Below, piece by piece: positions 62,594 through 64,000 of a stretch of DNA of 64,000 bases. Each line of letters begins with the position of its first letter. The first letter of the stretch is position 1. The position numbers were made by a program, and so were the translations under genes. The stretch is from Brevibacterium sp. JSBI002 (GTDB taxonomy: Bacteria > Actinomycetota > Actinomycetes > Actinomycetales > Brevibacteriaceae). Location: positions 1,674,001 to 1,738,000 of the forward strand of contig NZ_CP110341.1 of the NCBI RefSeq assembly GCF_026013965.1. Direction: 5' to 3'. The notes below the pieces were generated by a model. That model saw only the letters and a program-made list of their open reading frames with translations. It was not told where the DNA came from and made no database searches.

Positions 62594-63505
62594 TCAGCTC
62601 TCCTCGGTGTCGGTCATGGTGCCGGAACGGCGGGCGTTCCGGCGCTGAGCTTCTCGATCTCTGACATCGGGATGATACCGCGACAATACAACGACGGCCG
62701 CGCAGGCGACCAATCCGGTGAGCGAGATGAGGATGATGAGCCAGACGGGGGAGTGGGCCGCCTCGCCGAGGACGACGGTGCCGAGGATGACGGCGCCGAT
62801 CGGGTCGATGACGGTCAGGCCGGCGATGACCATCTCCGGGGGGCCAGCGGCATAGGAATTCTGGACGAACAGGGACCCCAGTGCCACGGCCGCCAGAAGC
62901 GCTGCGACATTGATCCAGGTGACCTGATCGAGCCCGGCCTGGAGGAACTGGACGCTGACCAGGTGAGCGTTCGTCGCCACACAGGCGAACAGCAGGCCGG
63001 CGGCGATGATGAGCACGAGCTGAGGGGCGTGGCGGAAGACCACCACGATCACCAGGCCGACCGCCACGGCGACGGCAGTGATCCAGAACAGCGGCATCGC
63101 ATCGGCTCCGAGGTGGACCTCCGACTGTGCCGTCGTCGCCGAGAGCGCGACGAAGAGCGTCACCCCGGCGGTGCACCAGACGACTGACTGGACGAGTCGC
63201 CTGTTGACCTTGAGCCCGCGGTGGCGGACGCCGAGCAGCACCGAGACGATGAGTGAGAACGCCCCGATCGGCTGCACGACCATCACCGGAGCCAGCGCCA
63301 GGGCCACGAAATTGCCCGCCGTTCCCACTCCGAGGATGATCAGCCCGAGCAGCCACCGACGATTGCGCAGCAGCTCGGCGAAATGGGCCCAGCTGAGTCC
63401 GTTGTGGGAGGCATCCTGCCCGGCGACCGCATCGTGCTGATACAAGGCGCCATAGGCCAGTGCCACGGCCGCGAGGACGGCGAGGGCGATTGCCACTATG
63501 GTCAC
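62594..63505 (-). CDS. DMT-superfamily membrane transporter
   Basis: A protein of about 303 aa with nine or ten hydrophobic spans, in a DMT/EamA-like or NIPA-like family (GNFVALALAPVMVVQPIGAFSLIVSVLL; TVIDPIGAVILGTVVLGE). The open frame goes to 63697, but that part has no membrane character; the GTG at 63505 with GGAAG upstream gives a normal first span. It is in the same frame and directly upstream of the glycosyltransferase, so the two are in one operon. The substrate is unknown. Confidence 0.8.
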   Translation of the reverse strand: MTIVAIALAVLAAVALAYGALYQHDAVAGQDASHNGLSWAHFAELLRNRRWLLGLIILGVGTAGNFVALALAPVMVVQPIGAFSLIVSVLLGVRHRGLKVNRRLVQSVVWCTAGVTLFVALSATTAQSEVHLGADAMPLFWITAVAVAVGLVIVVVFRHAPQLVLIIAAGLLFACVATNAHLVSVQFLQAGLDQVTWINVAALLAAVALGSLFVQNSYAAGPPEMVIAGLTVIDPIGAVILGTVVLGEAAHSPVWLIILISLTGLVACAAVVVLSRYHPDVRDREAQRRNARRSGTMTDTEES

Positions 63506-63761
63506 GATGAGTCTTCCGGTGTCGACGGTGTGGATGTGGGGAGCGGATCGCTTCGAGTCTATCGCGCGGGGCGGCGGCGAAGATGGCCGCAGACTGTGTT
63601 TGTGCTGACTGTAAGGCAACCCTGCGGCGACAGGTGGGGAAACCCACAGCGGCGCGGCCGAGGCACCCTCAAGGCTGTGAGCTAAAGCACTCGTCACGGT
63701 TTTGTTCGCCGGCCAGGGGATTTGCTAAGCTGGAACACACGTCCGCAGGAAACTGCGGCAT

Positions 63762-63834
63762 TCCTCCGTAGCTCAGTTGGCAGAGCATTCGACTGTTAAT
63801 CGAAGGGTCGCTGGTTCGAGCCCAGCCGGGGGAG
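63762..63834 (+). tRNA. tRNA-Asn (anticodon GTT)
   Basis: The 73-nt gene makes a normal cloverleaf: acceptor TCCTCCG/CGGGGGA, D arm GCTC...GAGC, anticodon stem TTCGA/TCGAA with loop CTGTTAA, T arm GCTGGTTCGAGCCCAGC and discriminator G. Anticodon GTT reads AAC and AAU. No CCA is encoded. Confidence 0.95.
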
Positions 63835-63839
63835 CAGCC

Positions 63840-63867
63840 AAGGCCCCGTCCGTTAGGACGGGGCCTT
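63840..63867 (+). terminator. terminator of tRNA-Asn
   Basis: A 12-bp perfect stem AAGGCCCCGTCC/GGACGGGGCCTT with loop GTTA starts 5 nt past the tRNA and is followed by CGTCGTTCCTT. Confidence 0.8.
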
Positions 63868-64000
63868 CGTCGTTCCTTGCCGCTTTTGTCACAGCTGTCT
63901 CGCGGCGGTGCGCGCCTCACCTGCTCGATCAAGCCCCAGCGCGTCTGTCGACCCGTGGACGTTCGGATATCCGTGTTACGCCTTGAACGACACCTGCCAC
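63868..64000. other. window end with no supported gene
   Basis: The last 133 nt hold no convincing gene, promoter or repeat. The next gene probably begins beyond the window. Confidence 0.5.

Noticed and set aside
1..64000. CRISPR arrays, insertion sequences, integrases, rRNA
   Set aside because: No repeat-spacer pattern, transposase or integrase motif, or rRNA sequence was seen. The only tandem repeat is the three-copy 19-bp unit at 44924.

Overview
This 64 kb window is chromosomal DNA of a high-GC actinobacterium. The rplU-rpmA-obg-proB-proA-nadD-rsfS block, the gluABCD-type glutamate transporter and several probable leaderless promoters all fit Actinomycetota. A Brevibacterium-like member of the Micrococcales is my best guess, but this is inferred from gene order and product style and not from a marker tree. 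I see no integrase, transposase, prophage or CRISPR array. Most genes sit in short, tightly overlapping operons.

Layout. 0-3.6 kb: the tail of an unknown gene, an SPFH/band-7 membrane protein, an alanine/glycine:cation symporter and chorismate mutase. 3.7-12 kb: the housekeeping block (L21, L27, Obg, proline synthesis, a 53-aa membrane microprotein, NadD, a long disordered tail-anchored protein, RsfS, a histidine phosphatase). 12-19.3 kb: a glycosyltransferase divergent from a six-gene Mrp Na+/H+ antiporter operon in which MrpA and MrpB are fused. 19.3-26.1 kb: AlkB, hydrolase, FAD reductase, tRNA-Ala(CGC), DoxX-like protein, GH1 glycosidase plus MFS transporter, and a YdeI-like protein. 26.2-29.6 kb: a likely carnitine-to-betaine operon (XRE-TetR regulator, BKACE cleavage enzyme, dehydrogenase-thioesterase fusion). 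29.8-37.7 kb: a PLP decarboxylase, a YczE/MocR divergent pair, YggS, an ACR3-like transporter, an AdaA-AlkA fusion, a frameshifted ogt, a 25-bp perfect palindrome and tRNA-Ala(GGC).

37.9-45.9 kb: a gene-poor, AT-richer stretch holding a possible 29-aa ORF, then a universal stress protein, hydrolase, small membrane proteins, MFS and POT transporters and a CPBP protein. 46.0-54.9 kb: a molybdenum cofactor and molybdate uptake island (moeA1, moeB-rhodanese, moaD, moaA, moeA2, moaC, moaE, an HTH-Mop protein, modA, a modB-modC fusion). 54.9-64 kb: an acyl-CoA ligase, the glutamate ABC transporter, a GNAT protein, GluQRS, a glycosyltransferase with no ordinary start codon at its conserved N terminus, a DMT transporter and tRNA-Asn.

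The most striking cross-window signal is that three conserved genes (ogt, moeA2, modBC) are each broken by one missing base in the same CCGC^G context. Putting back a single C in each restores the conserved protein. This points to a systematic sequencing error, or less likely a shared mutational process, and not to three independent gene deaths. No clearly new biological system is proven here. The best leads are the XRE-TetR carnitine regulator, the 29-aa ORF at 38.6 kb, the direct repeats between yczE and its MocR regulator, the CTG-start glycosyltransferase, and the leaderless promoter set.
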